Shown here piece by piece: positions 43,269 through 52,639 of a stretch of DNA of 64,000 bases; the first letter of the stretch is position 1, and each line of letters begins with the position of its first letter. Under the pieces are notes generated by a model. The model was given only the letters and a program-made list of their open reading frames with translations, made no database searches and had not been told where the DNA came from. The DNA is from Fundicoccus culcitae (GTDB lineage Bacteria; Bacillota; Bacilli; Lactobacillales; Aerococcaceae), in NCBI RefSeq assembly GCF_024661895.1, contig NZ_CP102453.1, forward strand, positions 2,356,001-2,420,000, written 5' to 3'. The translations under genes and the position numbers were made by a program.

Positions 43269-44837
43269 CTATTGATTTAAAGAAACATTCACGCCATTGC
43301 TATCAACGATAATGATTGAGTTGTTGGCTAACACACTGTAACCTTGAACACTATCAGAGATACCATTGGCTGTTTCAGATAATTCCAACTCGATGCGTGA
43401 GTAGTCACCTAAAACAATTTCTTGTACTTGTTTATATAAGTCCGTCCGAACGGCTTGATCCGTTTCGATTAAGGCTTCATCCAATAAAGCATCCACTTCT
43501 TCGTTAGAGTAACCACGACCATTTCCTAACGAACCAATGCTGTTAGAATGGAAGATTTGGTTAAGGTAGAAGTAGGGATCTGGGAACCATGACCAGCCAC
43601 CGATGTTCATACCAGCACTATTACTAGACACGGTTTGGCTATACGTACCCCACTCTTGGACGTTGATATTTACTTTGATGTTTAAGTTTTCTTGCATTTG
43701 TTGTTGGAAAATAGTGGCATAAGGCACACGGGCTTCCGCTAAATACAAGTCAATTTCGAAACCATCAGGATAGTCGGTTTCAGCTAATAAGGCTTTAGCG
43801 GCTTCTGGGTCATAAGCAGGAATAAAATCACTGGCGTTTTCCATGTAACCCCAAGAGGCTTTAGGTAGAGGAGAGTAAGAAACTTCCGCGCCACCCCATT
43901 GGTTCACACCATTTACGATTTCTTCGACGTTGGTTGCCATATAGATAGCTTGACGTACTTTTGGATCAGCTGTAGGACCTTGAACGTTATTCATATCTAA
44001 GTAAGTCGTTGACATACCAGGAACACTTTCTAAGCGTACGCCTTGGGCTTGTTCAACGATTTGACGGTTTTGCATACGGACATCGGTCGCAATATGGATA
44101 TCACCTGATAATAATGAGTTGGCCATCATGTTGGTATCACTAATGACTTTGAAGGTGACCCCATCCAGATTAGGTGTTGGTCCCCAATAACCATCGTGAC
44201 GAACTAAATCAATTTGTTGACCAGAAACAATATTGCTTAACATGAAAGGTCCAGTACCCACAAGGTGTTGTGCGAATTGATCGCCCCAGCCTTCAACTTC
44301 TTCTTGAGGAACAATAATATTACCTACGTCGGTTAACATCGCTAACAAAGCAGCGTTCGGGGTATCAAGATGTAGCGCAACGGTTGTATCATCAATCACT
44401 TCTACAGAAGCAACACCACTTAAGCGATTTAAAGCTGAATCATTGACGGAACGCTCTAAACTGAATTTTACATCTTCAGCTGTCATTAAACGGCCATCTT
44501 GGTATTCACCAGGTTGGAAATGTACATCGTCACGAAGGTTAAAGGTATAAACTAACCCATCTTCCGATATTTCCCAATCGGTAGCCAATGAAGGTAAAAA
44601 CTCGCTGAAATCATTACTATAAGTAATTAAGGTATTTCCGATTTGGCGGATGACATTGGATTCATATTGACTGGTATAAGTGACAGGGTCAAGGGAACTA
44701 GGGTTGGCGGATAAACCAATATTGAGCGTACCACCTTGCGTGGCTGCTTCATCTTGTGCATAAACGCGCCCGTTGAATCCAGTAAGTAATAAGACGGTTG
44801 CGACTAACATGAGAGATAGTTTTTTAAGGCTATTCAT
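43269..44837 (-). CDS. Oligopeptide/dipeptide ABC transporter substrate-binding protein (SBP family 5)
   Basis: Secreted receptor of 522 residues for the divergently encoded importer. ATG 44837 follows AAGGAGGAACAAAC. The signal peptide has a core LMLVATVLLLTG and ends RVYA|QDE near residue 27; the position where a lipobox cysteine would stand (LLTGFNG) has phenylalanine. Family motifs include GGTLNIGLSANPSSLDP and TYTFNLRDDVHFQPGEY. Promoter and palindrome lie in the 274-bp divergent region. With the M20 deacylase and DUF1177 genes downstream of the transporter, the ligand may be a modified peptide or N-acyl amino acid (inference). Confidence 0.92.
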   Translation of the reverse strand: MNSLKKLSLMLVATVLLLTGFNGRVYAQDEAATQGGTLNIGLSANPSSLDPVTYTSQYESNVIRQIGNTLITYSNDFSEFLPSLATDWEISEDGLVYTFNLRDDVHFQPGEYQDGRLMTAEDVKFSLERSVNDSALNRLSGVASVEVIDDTTVALHLDTPNAALLAMLTDVGNIIVPQEEVEGWGDQFAQHLVGTGPFMLSNIVSGQQIDLVRHDGYWGPTPNLDGVTFKVISDTNMMANSLLSGDIHIATDVRMQNRQIVEQAQGVRLESVPGMSTTYLDMNNVQGPTADPKVRQAIYMATNVEEIVNGVNQWGGAEVSYSPLPKASWGYMENASDFIPAYDPEAAKALLAETDYPDGFEIDLYLAEARVPYATIFQQQMQENLNIKVNINVQEWGTYSQTVSSNSAGMNIGGWSWFPDPYFYLNQIFHSNSIGSLGNGRGYSNEEVDALLDEALIETDQAVRTDLYKQVQEIVLGDYSRIELELSETANGISDSVQGYSVLANNSIIIVDSNGVNVSLNQ

Positions 44838-44874
44838 GTTTGTTCCTCCTTGATTTTGCATTAAGCAAATTAAT

Positions 44875-44957
44875 TTCAAATAGTGAAAACCAAAAACGCT
44901 CCAAATCGTTCTCACTTAATTTTAATAAAATATACCACGAATAAATTTAATTGTAAA
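44875..44957 (-). promoter_or_regulatory. Promoter and operator-like palindrome of the binding-protein gene
   Basis: On the minus strand, -35 TTTACA (44952-44957) and -10 TATATT (44930-44935) are followed in the leader by TTTCACTATTTGAAA (44875-44889), a near twin of the palindrome at 45071. A shared repressor, perhaps the IclR protein at 51802, is inferred. Confidence 0.6.
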
Positions 44958-45019
44958 CAAAAATAACGGATTAAATATTGTTTAAGTAAAAATTTAATGA
45001 GAAATATTAAAGAAAAATA

Positions 45020-45085
45020 TTTACATTAAAAATGAATGTGTTAGAATTATGAACATAAAATGCAAATAGATTTCACATAGTGAAA
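45020..45085 (+). promoter_or_regulatory. Promoter and palindromic operator of the Opp/Dpp operon
   Basis: -35 TTTACA (45020-45025) and -10 TAGAAT (45042-45047), 16 bp apart. The perfect palindrome TTTCAC-ATA-GTGAAA (45071-45085) lies just past the expected start site, where a bound repressor would block transcription. Confidence 0.65.
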
Positions 45086-45111
45086 ACTAATCAGGCATAG
45101 GAGGAGAAAGA

Positions 45112-46068
45112 ATGACAAGATACATTATAAATCGTGTAATAAATATACTCCCTACACTCTTAATTGTTGCCATTATTGTTTTTGGCGTTACGCGCATTTT
45201 ACCTGGTGATCCGGCTGCTTCCATTTTAGGACCACAAGCCAATGCCACCGAAATTGAAAATATGCGCATCGTGATGGGGTTAGATAAACCGATTTGGGAA
45301 CAATTTATCAATTATTTAGGTAATCTACTCCGAGGCGATTTAGGTTATTCCTATGCTTACAATATGAATGTGGTGGATTTAATTGCTGAACGTTTCCCCA
45401 ACACCGTGATTTTAACTGTTTCGGCCTTAATCATTGCCTTAGTTGTGGGTGTACCCGCTGGTATTCTTTCAGCTTATAAACGTAACACCTTTGTCGATTA
45501 TTTAGTTATGGTGATTTCCTTAGTGGGTGTTTCCATGCCAGTCTTTTGGCTAGGCGTCATGCTGGTTTTAATTTTCAGTGTCAACCTAGGTTGGTTACCG
45601 GCAACCGGTATGGGCGATTGGTCACAAGGCGCCGATGTCTTCTTTAAACATCTGATCCTACCGAGTGTGACCTTAGCCACCATTCCAATGGCTAACTTTG
45701 CTCGAATTACACGCTCCAGTATGCTAGATGTTTTATCGCAAGATTATATCCGGACGGCTAGAGCCAAAGGTCTCCTTGAAAATAAAGTCGTGTGGAAACA
45801 CGCCTTGAAAAATGCCCTTAACCCAATTTTATCCGTTCTCGGTATGCAAGTGGCCAGTCTACTCGGCGGATCGGTTTTAACGGAAACCATCTTTTCTTGG
45901 CCGGGCATGGGACGCTTGGTGACCGATGCAATTAATCGGGGGGACTTTGGTGTTGTGCAAGGGGTCGTGATATTTATTGCTTTGATTTACGTGGTAACCA
46001 ATTTGATTATCGATATTCTATATAAAGTCGTCAATCCGAAAATTTCTTACGAAGGAGGGGGCAAATAA
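45112..46068 (+). CDS. Dipeptide/oligopeptide ABC transporter permease (DppB/OppB type)
   Basis: Membrane permease of 318 residues with six helices. It has the N-terminal RYIINRVINILPTLLIV and the GDPAASILGPQA segment, both typical of DppB. The EAA-type loop is YIRTARAKGLLENKV near 212, and the C-terminus SWPGMGRLVTDAINRGD is family-specific. AGGAGG precedes the ATG. First gene of the plus-strand operon; the partner permease starts 1 bp after its stop. Confidence 0.94.
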   Translation: MTRYIINRVINILPTLLIVAIIVFGVTRILPGDPAASILGPQANATEIENMRIVMGLDKPIWEQFINYLGNLLRGDLGYSYAYNMNVVDLIAERFPNTVILTVSALIIALVVGVPAGILSAYKRNTFVDYLVMVISLVGVSMPVFWLGVMLVLIFSVNLGWLPATGMGDWSQGADVFFKHLILPSVTLATIPMANFARITRSSMLDVLSQDYIRTARAKGLLENKVVWKHALKNALNPILSVLGMQVASLLGGSVLTETIFSWPGMGRLVTDAINRGDFGVVQGVVIFIALIYVVTNLIIDILYKVVNPKISYEGGGK

Positions 46069-46069
46069 G

Positions 46070-46945
46070 ATGGAACAAACAGCAATCGTCGAAGTAAAAA
46101 GCGAAGAATTCCGTCCCGGCTTCTTCAAAAAATTAATGCGCAACAAGCTAGCTATGATAGGCTTAGCCATTGTGACCATCGTTTTACTGGTTGCCATCTT
46201 TGCGCCGTATATTGCCACGCATGACCCTAACAAAATCGACACCTTAATGGCCTTTAGAAAACCTGGGCAAGATGGTTTCCTATTAGGGACTGATAATTAT
46301 GGGCGCGATTTGTTCAGCCGGATTGTGTATGGGGCACGCGTTTCCATGATTGTCAGCCTGTCGGCGGTTTTAATCGGTGGTGTGATTGGGAGCTTGTTAG
46401 GCCTGATTGCCGGCTATTTCGGAGGGATTATCGATAACGTCATCATGCGGATTATGGATGGTTTTTCAGCCTTTCCCTTTATTTTATTAGCTATTTTATT
46501 AATGACCGTCCTTGAACAAGGCTTGCTGAACGTGATTATCGCCATAGGGATTGGTAATATCCCGGGCTTTACCCGGATTGTCCGCGGGCAAGTCTTGAGT
46601 GTCAAAGAAGAAGAATATATCGAAGTGCAACGCTCACTAGGTGCTAGTAATTGGCGCATAATGTGGCATCACATTTTGCCTAACTCGATGGGACCCTTGG
46701 TGGTCCACGGCACCATGAGCGTGGCCGGCGCAATCATTTCCGAGGCCTCGCTGAGCTTTCTGGGCTTGGGTATTCAACCGCCAACACCGTCTTGGGGCTC
46801 CATCCTCAACGACGGCCGCAACTTCCTCTTTTTAAATCCCGAAATTGCCACCATCTCAGGTTTAGCCATTTTAATTACCGTTCTTGGAATAAATATCCTG
46901 GGTGACGGCATTCGTGACGCCCTCGATCCAAAGTTGAATGATTAA
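46070..46945 (+). CDS. Dipeptide/oligopeptide ABC transporter permease (DppC/OppC type)
   Basis: Second permease subunit, 291 residues, six helices after an N-terminal cytoplasmic tail. Characteristic stretches are LLGTDNYGRDLFSRIVYGAR near 75, the EAA loop YIEVQRSLGASNWRIM near 185 and SFLGLGIQPPTPSWG near 229. It begins 1 bp after the DppB-type gene and is followed 11 bp later by the first ATPase. GGAGGGGG lies in the end of the previous gene. Confidence 0.94.
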   Translation: MEQTAIVEVKSEEFRPGFFKKLMRNKLAMIGLAIVTIVLLVAIFAPYIATHDPNKIDTLMAFRKPGQDGFLLGTDNYGRDLFSRIVYGARVSMIVSLSAVLIGGVIGSLLGLIAGYFGGIIDNVIMRIMDGFSAFPFILLAILLMTVLEQGLLNVIIAIGIGNIPGFTRIVRGQVLSVKEEEYIEVQRSLGASNWRIMWHHILPNSMGPLVVHGTMSVAGAIISEASLSFLGLGIQPPTPSWGSILNDGRNFLFLNPEIATISGLAILITVLGINILGDGIRDALDPKLND

Positions 46946-46956
46946 GGAGTGATTGT

Positions 46957-47874
46957 ATGAGTGAATTATTAAGGATCAAAAGTCTACATGTCACCTTTAA
47001 AGGGAGTCACAAACAAGCCTTCCATGCCATTAAAGGCGTCGACTTAACCGTCAACACCCATGAAACGGTTGGGATTGTGGGGGAGTCAGGCTCAGGTAAA
47101 AGTGTTACCGCCACCTCGATTATGGGATTACATAGCAAAAACACCGAAGTCATCGCCGATGAAATGACTTTTGAAGGCAAAAATTTAATAGGTTTAAGCC
47201 AAAAAGAATTTCAGCCTTTGCGCGGCAATGATATTTCCATGATTTTCCAAGATCCCATGACCACCTTAAATCCGGTTTTCACTGTTGAAAACCAATTGGT
47301 CGAAACGGTCCGTGCCCACCGCAACATTTCTAAACAAGCAGCCAAAGACCTATCGCTGGAAATGCTTGAAAAGGTCGGTATTAAAGACGCCAAGCGCCGC
47401 ATTAAAATGTATCCTTATGAATTCTCAGGCGGGATGCGCCAGCGGGTGATGATTGCTATGGCTTTAATTTGCAATCCAAAGTTACTGATTGCCGATGAAC
47501 CAACCACCGCTCTAGACGTAACCATTCAAGCGCAAATTCTAACCCTGCTCAAAGACCTGCAAAAAGAAACCGGCAATTCCATTATTATGATTACCCACGA
47601 TTTAGGCGTTATTTGGGAAACTTGCGACCGCGTGGTGGTCATGTTTAAAGGCCATGTGGTTGAAAGCGGAACGGTGAAACAAATTTACGACAACGCCGTC
47701 CACCCCTATACTATTGGCCTGTTGAAATCACAAATTAACCAAGAAACCATTAAAGATACCCATTTGCCAACCATTCCATACGGTGCTTTCGTTCAGGATA
47801 TGCAACAAGAAACCCAACTCGACATGCAAGAAGTCGAACCCGGCCATCTAGTGGCCCAATTTACACAGGACTAA
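46957..47874 (+). CDS. Dipeptide/oligopeptide ABC transporter ATPase (DppD/OppD type)
   Basis: ATPase of 305 residues. Walker A GESGSGKS is near 43, signature FSGGMRQRV near 158 and Walker [13 protein letters not shown] near 178. The C-terminal oligopeptide-transporter extension begins HPYTIGLL near 249; the cysteines that bind an iron-sulfur cluster in some DppD proteins are absent. It pairs with the following ATPase to power the two permeases. Confidence 0.94.
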   Translation: MSELLRIKSLHVTFKGSHKQAFHAIKGVDLTVNTHETVGIVGESGSGKSVTATSIMGLHSKNTEVIADEMTFEGKNLIGLSQKEFQPLRGNDISMIFQDPMTTLNPVFTVENQLVETVRAHRNISKQAAKDLSLEMLEKVGIKDAKRRIKMYPYEFSGGMRQRVMIAMALICNPKLLIADEPTTALDVTIQAQILTLLKDLQKETGNSIIMITHDLGVIWETCDRVVVMFKGHVVESGTVKQIYDNAVHPYTIGLLKSQINQETIKDTHLPTIPYGAFVQDMQQETQLDMQEVEPGHLVAQFTQD

Positions 47875-47889
47875 GAAAGGGAGGATACG

Positions 47890-48705
47890 ATGGAAAAGTC
47901 AACCATTATCAGCGTTAAGAACATCAAAAAATATTATAAATTACCCCGCAGCCACCCTTTTCAACGCCAACAAGAATCGATAAAAGCGGTCGACGATGTC
48001 TCCTTTGATATTTACAAAAGCGAAACCTTCGGTATCGTAGGCGAGTCGGGCAGTGGTAAATCGACCGTGGCCCGCTTGGTGAATCAACTCATCCGTCCGA
48101 CGGCAGGGGATATTTATTATTATGATCAAGAATTAGCCTCGGCCAACAAAGCGCAACTGATGGACTACCGCAAGCAAGTCCAAATGGTCTTTCAAAGCCC
48201 TTACGGTACGCTTGACCCGCGCAAGACCATCGAGTTTTCTTTGCTGGAGCCTTTTGCCATTCACAACATCGGCACCACGGCCGAACGCACGCAACGCGTC
48301 GCCACCCTGCTCGATTACGTGAGTCTGCCCAAGTCCACCCTGAATAAATATCCCCACGAATTCTCAGGCGGGCAACTGCAACGGATCAATATCGCGCGGG
48401 CCATTTCCTTAGAGCCCGAACTGCTCATCTTGGACGAATCCGTTTCGGCTCTAGACGTGTCAGTTCAAGCCCAGATTTTGAATCTTTTGAATGATTTGCA
48501 GGAAGAACTCGGCTTGACCTATCTCTTTATCTCACACGACTTGAACGTGGTGCGCTACATGTGCGACCGCATTGCCGTCATGAACCAAGGCAAAATCGTT
48601 GAACTCAACGACGCCAAGGAAATCTACGACAACCCACAAGCAAGCTACACCCGCTCCTTACTGAGCGCCATCCCCATCAGCAGCCCTTATTTAAGGACCA
48701 CTTAA
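47890..48705 (+). CDS. Dipeptide/oligopeptide ABC transporter ATPase (DppF/OppF type)
   Basis: ATPase of 271 residues. Walker [10 protein letters not shown] near 53, Q-loop MVFQSPYGTLDPRKTI near 101, signature FSGGQLQR near 160 and Walker B LLILDESVSALD near 180. The proline of the usual DEP is serine here, and catalytic Glu is kept. GGGAGG precedes the ATG. Just after the stop stands AATAAATACC, a variant of the dispersed motif. An 840-bp repeat island then separates it from the DUF1177 gene. Confidence 0.93.
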   Translation: MEKSTIISVKNIKKYYKLPRSHPFQRQQESIKAVDDVSFDIYKSETFGIVGESGSGKSTVARLVNQLIRPTAGDIYYYDQELASANKAQLMDYRKQVQMVFQSPYGTLDPRKTIEFSLLEPFAIHNIGTTAERTQRVATLLDYVSLPKSTLNKYPHEFSGGQLQRINIARAISLEPELLILDESVSALDVSVQAQILNLLNDLQEELGLTYLFISHDLNVVRYMCDRIAVMNQGKIVELNDAKEIYDNPQASYTRSLLSAIPISSPYLRTT

Positions 48706-48757
48706 TAAATACCACAAGGCCGCGACTGGTGGGTCGGTGGGGTGATGCTAGAGATGA

Positions 48758-48832
48758 AAGTGGAACAAACGGGTTTGGGTTGTTCCACTTACTGGATTAA
48801 GTGGAACAAACTCAGTTAGAATATTCCACTTT
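48758..48832. repeat. Tandem palindromic repeat, GTGGAACAAAC family (2 units)
   Basis: Two units with a 41-bp period; arms GTGGAACAA / TTGTTCCAC in the first and GTGGAA / TTCCAC in the second. A diverged copy lies at about 52740-52770. Confidence 0.8.
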
Positions 48833-48859
48833 AACTCGCTTGCGGCGGGAAGCAGGAAG

Positions 48860-49170
48860 GGGAAGGCGGTCGAATGAAGCTAATCGGTCATCAAATGACT
48901 CATTTTCGTGACCGAATAAAGCTAATCTGTCATCTGCTCAAGTAGCAAAAGACAGAATAACCTTAATCTGTCATCTGCTCAAGTAGCAAAAGACAGAATA
49001 ACCTATTCTGTCCAAAATCCAAGTAAAAAAGGACAGAATAACTTGATTCTGTCCAAAATCCGGGTAAAAAAGTAAAAGGTAAATGAGGAAACGTTATTGT
49101 CACTCAAATATTTACATATGACAATAACTTAACTAAGCATTGAAAGACGACCTATCACTTCCCGCTTAGC
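48860..49170. repeat. Composite palindromic repeat island, copy 2
   Basis: Same module order as 25740-26035, plus two ATTCTGTCC / GGACAGAAT hairpins with a 41-bp period at about 49003-49060. The TTATTGTCA / TGACAATAA palindrome at 49094-49127 is intact here. Confidence 0.82.
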
Positions 49171-49548
49171 TTAGAAGCCCAAACCGATAGTGCCACCTAT
49201 AAGTAGAAAACTTAGCCCGAATAATCCATGTTCATCTTACGGCAAATTTGGGAATATGATGTGATTTGGTAAAAAATACAGGTCACTCACTTCCCTCTTA
49301 CTAGCAATGACCCGCAAAGCCGTATTCGGGCCATAGCTCGTTCACTCCCCACTTATACAGATAGGATTTATATAGCAACAATCGACTACGCACCTAAAGC
49401 TAGGCCGTGTAGAATAACTAGCTGCTACATCAACAGCTTGCCAGCATGATGAAATGTCACCGAGAGTGACGGCTATAACGGGATATTTATTTTCCAACAA
49501 GCAAACCAACATTACCCCTAAATCAATTTACGAGAAAGAAGGATGAAT
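49171..49548. other. Intergenic leader before the DUF1177 gene
   Basis: Half repeats (CTCACTTCCCTCTTAC, TTCACTCCCCACTTAT) and an exact GATATTTATT at 49482. No promoter consensus or gene is clear, so whether DUF1177 has its own promoter is open. Confidence 0.45.
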
Positions 49549-50499
49549 ATGTCATTAAAATATGCAATTGAAGTTTACGAATTAATGGATGATATCACGA
49601 TTAACGGCCAAGGGATCAAAACCTATCTTGAAAGTATCTCACGAAACGGCGACATACATGTGGAGACGGTTTATGGAGAAAAAGGGTCAACCGACTTTAT
49701 TAGCATAAAAATTGCAGGCTCAAACGGGAAAACCAAAGGTGGTCAAGCGCCAACCTTGGGTATCGTTGGCCGTTTAGGGGGTATTGGTGCCCGCCCAGAA
49801 GTGATTGGATTTGTATCAGACGGTGATGGCGCTTTGTCAGCCATCGCTATCGCAGCTAAATTGCTTTCCATGTCTGAAAAAGGCGATCGCTTAGAAGGTG
49901 ATGTTATTGTAAGCACACATATTTGTCCAACCGCACCAACGCAACCCCATGAACCTGTCCCATTTATGGGTTCGCCGGTAGATATTTTGACCATGAATCA
50001 ATACGAAGTGTCCGATGAAATGGATGCCGTTTTGACCATTGATACCACTAAAGGAAATTATGTCATCAATCACCGCGGCTTTGCCTTAACCCCAACGGTC
50101 AAAGAAGGCTATATTTTAAAAATGAGCAATGACATCCTTAATATTAGTCAACAAACAACCGGTAAATTACCTGTTACTATGCCGATTACTATGCAAGATA
50201 TTACCCCATACGGTAACGGCTTGTTCCATATTAACAGCCTCATGCAACCCGCTGTGGCTACGAACGCACCGGTAATTGGTGTCGCCATTACCACAGAAGT
50301 AGCCGTTGCTGGATCCGCATCCGGTGCAACGCATTTAGTCGACGTCGAAGAAGTCATCCGATTCGGCATTGAAGTGGCTAAACGCTTCACCGCCGACACA
50401 TGTGATTTTTATGACGCCGAAGAATTTGACTTAATTCAATCCCTCTATGGCTCGATGAAACATCTACAAACCCCCGGCAAAGTAGCAGAGGAGGCATAA
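49549..50499 (+). CDS. DUF1177-family protein
   Basis: Cytoplasmic protein of 316 residues. The DUF1177 pattern is complete: TVYGEKGSTDFI near 42, PTLGIVGRLGGIGARPEVIG near 65, the histidine-rich STHICPTAPTQPHEPVPFMG near 120, IDTTKGNYVINHRGFALTPT near 165 and DITPYGNGLFHINS near 220. Conserved His, Asp and Gly suggest a hydrolase or metal enzyme, but no activity is known to me. ATG 49549 is preferred over 49543 because AAGG would abut the latter. As elsewhere, it sits with Opp transport genes and an M20 deacylase (1 bp gap), so it probably acts on the imported peptide-like compound. Confidence 0.85.
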   Translation: MSLKYAIEVYELMDDITINGQGIKTYLESISRNGDIHVETVYGEKGSTDFISIKIAGSNGKTKGGQAPTLGIVGRLGGIGARPEVIGFVSDGDGALSAIAIAAKLLSMSEKGDRLEGDVIVSTHICPTAPTQPHEPVPFMGSPVDILTMNQYEVSDEMDAVLTIDTTKGNYVINHRGFALTPTVKEGYILKMSNDILNISQQTTGKLPVTMPITMQDITPYGNGLFHINSLMQPAVATNAPVIGVAITTEVAVAGSASGATHLVDVEEVIRFGIEVAKRFTADTCDFYDAEEFDLIQSLYGSMKHLQTPGKVAEEA

Positions 50500-50500
50500 A

Positions 50501-51772
50501 ATGACCGAATTAACAAAAACCCAATTAAAACAACAAGTCGTGCAAGCGATTGAAGATCAGCAGAGAGATTTATTAGATTTATGCTCTAAATTGATTCAAA
50601 TTAACAGCGAAAATCCTCCCGGCGACTCAACCGAAATTACGGAATTTATAAAAACCTACCTCGAAGAGGCCGGTTTGGCGGTTGAAATCCATGAATCAGC
50701 GCCTTTACAATACAACATCATCAGCAAATACGGCTCAGAATCCGGCAAAAAATTGATTTACTGCGGCCACACCGACGTCGTTCCCGTCGGCAACCTCGAC
50801 AAATGGGATTTCGACCCCTTCAGCGGCGAAATTAAGGACGGCTTCCTGCTAGGACGCGGGGCTTCCGATATGAAAGCCGGCCTGGGCGGCCTCATTTTCG
50901 CGACAACCTTAATGAAAAAACTAAATATCTCCTTGCCCGGCCAAGTCATTCTTGCTATCGTGCCCGATGAAGAAACAGGTGGCGAAAATGGTGTACCTTG
51001 GGTCTTGAACAAGGGTCTAGTTTCAGGTGACGGCGCGTTAATCGCAGAGCCCTCATCCAAATACAATCCGACCATCGGTCAAAAAGGCTCTTACTGGTTT
51101 AAACTAGACGTTTACGGCGAACCGGGTCACGGCAGTTTATCGCCCATTATTGGGGGTAACGCCATCGTCGATATGATGCGCGCCATCGAACGGATTCAGA
51201 CGTTATTTACTTTAGATTTTGACATGCCAGACGAGATGCGTGAACTGGTAGAAACATCGAAACGATATATGCGCGAAGTGGAAACCGAACGCGAAGCCTT
51301 CCAACCGATTTTAGAACATATTTCATGCAACATCGGTAAAATTGAAGGGGGAACTAAAGCCAATGTCGTACCTGAATCGTGCTCCGTCGAAATTGACTGC
51401 CGTTTACCTTTTGGGGTCAGTGAAGATTTTGTTACCCAATACATTACCGACGAATTGGATAAACTAGGGATTGATTACAAAATGGAGCGCTTTGGTTTTA
51501 GAAGTGAAGCCAACTATACCTCCCCTCAAGATCCCGTTTGCCGTGCGGTTGTCGACAATCTGCAAGAAATATCAGGCCATGAGGCTTATGGCGTGATGCA
51601 ATGGGCGTCCAGTGATGCCCGTCATTTTAGAGAACACAATATACCCGTTCTACAATACGGACCAGCGACTTTATCAACCATCCATGGTTACAACGAACGC
51701 GTAGAAGTTGATAAAATTGTACTCGCAACCAAGGTTTATGGTGCAGCAATCATCGATTTCCTATATAATTAG
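50501..51772 (+). CDS. M20-family metallohydrolase (ArgE/DapE-type deacylase)
   Basis: Zinc-dependent deacylase or peptidase of 423 residues, cytoplasmic. Metal and catalytic motifs are CGHTDVVPVG near 87 (His, Asp), GRGASDMKAG near 122 (Asp), PDEETGGENG near 152 (Glu-Glu) and IAEPS near 182, with the late histidine in the TIHGYNE segment near 398. A dimerisation domain lies at about 190-310. It starts 1 bp after the DUF1177 stop. It likely removes an acyl group or splits a dipeptide imported by the upstream Opp system. Confidence 0.92.
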   Translation: MTELTKTQLKQQVVQAIEDQQRDLLDLCSKLIQINSENPPGDSTEITEFIKTYLEEAGLAVEIHESAPLQYNIISKYGSESGKKLIYCGHTDVVPVGNLDKWDFDPFSGEIKDGFLLGRGASDMKAGLGGLIFATTLMKKLNISLPGQVILAIVPDEETGGENGVPWVLNKGLVSGDGALIAEPSSKYNPTIGQKGSYWFKLDVYGEPGHGSLSPIIGGNAIVDMMRAIERIQTLFTLDFDMPDEMRELVETSKRYMREVETEREAFQPILEHISCNIGKIEGGTKANVVPESCSVEIDCRLPFGVSEDFVTQYITDELDKLGIDYKMERFGFRSEANYTSPQDPVCRAVVDNLQEISGHEAYGVMQWASSDARHFREHNIPVLQYGPATLSTIHGYNERVEVDKIVLATKVYGAAIIDFLYN

Positions 51773-51801
51773 TAATACATGGATTCGTAGGAGGAATTAC
51801 T

Positions 51802-52563
51802 TTGTTAAAGACAGTCGATTTAGCATCGGAATTATTAATGAAATTTAATCGTCATCAACCATCATGGTCTGCCAAAGCCTTAGCAAAGGCCTTAAACCAA
51901 AACTATTCGACCATTTATCGCATCGTCAAAACGTTGCACAAACATGATTTTCTTGCGTACGATGACACAACGAAAACATATAGTTTAGGCATTTCAATCT
52001 GGCAATTAGGCCAAGTGGTTGATAACTCAATGAATTTAGAATCGCTCATTCGCCCCTATTTAACAAAGCTTAAAGACCTCACCGGCGAATCTGTTTTCTT
52101 TACCATTCGTAAAGGCTATCGAGGAATTACTTTGTTGGCGGTCGAACCAGAGAACAAAGTGAAGTTTACCGCGGAAACAGGCGCCAGCGTGCCCCTATTT
52201 CCAGGCGCTTCATACCGTTCAATCCTCGCTTACCAACCCGAGGAATTTGTCGAAGAGCTTATTGAGGGTGGCTTGCCACAATACACCCCTAACACCATGA
52301 CCAACCCCAATAAATTACGCAAAGAACTCGAGAAAATCCGCGTTGACGGCTATGCCCGTAGCGAAGGCGAATACACCCCCGACGTGATTGCCTGGGCGGT
52401 TCCCATCCGCGATTTCGAAAACAAAGTCAATTGTTCCGTCACCCTGTCTGGCCCAACTTATCGCGCCAACAACCTCGACCAAAACCAAGCCATCTACCAA
52501 CTCAAAGAAACCGCCCTCGAAGTCGAACGCATCTTAAGACAAACCGCCTATCGCTTTCAATAA
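51802..52563 (+). CDS. IclR-family transcriptional regulator
   Basis: Regulator of 253 residues. The N-terminal winged helix holds SAKALAKALNQNYSTIYRIV (about 24-43), and the C-terminal effector domain has GITLLAVEPENKVKFTAETG and LFPGASYRSILAY. TTG start after GGAGG. It is the last gene of the Opp-DUF1177-M20 cluster and probably its local repressor; the 15-bp palindromes at 44875 and 45071 are candidate targets. The stop codon lies in the exact 14-mer motif. Confidence 0.9.
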   Translation: MLKTVDLASELLMKFNRHQPSWSAKALAKALNQNYSTIYRIVKTLHKHDFLAYDDTTKTYSLGISIWQLGQVVDNSMNLESLIRPYLTKLKDLTGESVFFTIRKGYRGITLLAVEPENKVKFTAETGASVPLFPGASYRSILAYQPEEFVEELIEGGLPQYTPNTMTNPNKLRKELEKIRVDGYARSEGEYTPDVIAWAVPIRDFENKVNCSVTLSGPTYRANNLDQNQAIYQLKETALEVERILRQTAYRFQ

Positions 52564-52572
52564 ATATCACTG
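52559..52572 (+). repeat. Dispersed AATAAATATCACTG motif at the IclR gene stop codon
   Basis: The TAA stop is bases 3-5 of the 14-mer; its ACTGCC end also pairs with GGCAGT just downstream. Confidence 0.85.
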
Positions 52573-52597
52573 CCCTTCAGACGGCAGTTCATGCTTA

Positions 52598-52639
52598 AAC
52601 CGTAAGCATCTGCGAAAAACAGATACTTACGGTTTTTTT
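52598..52639 (+). terminator. Rho-independent terminator after the IclR gene
   Basis: Stem AAACCGTAAG.ATCTG / CAGAT.CTTACGGTTT followed by seven Ts. Confidence 0.9.
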
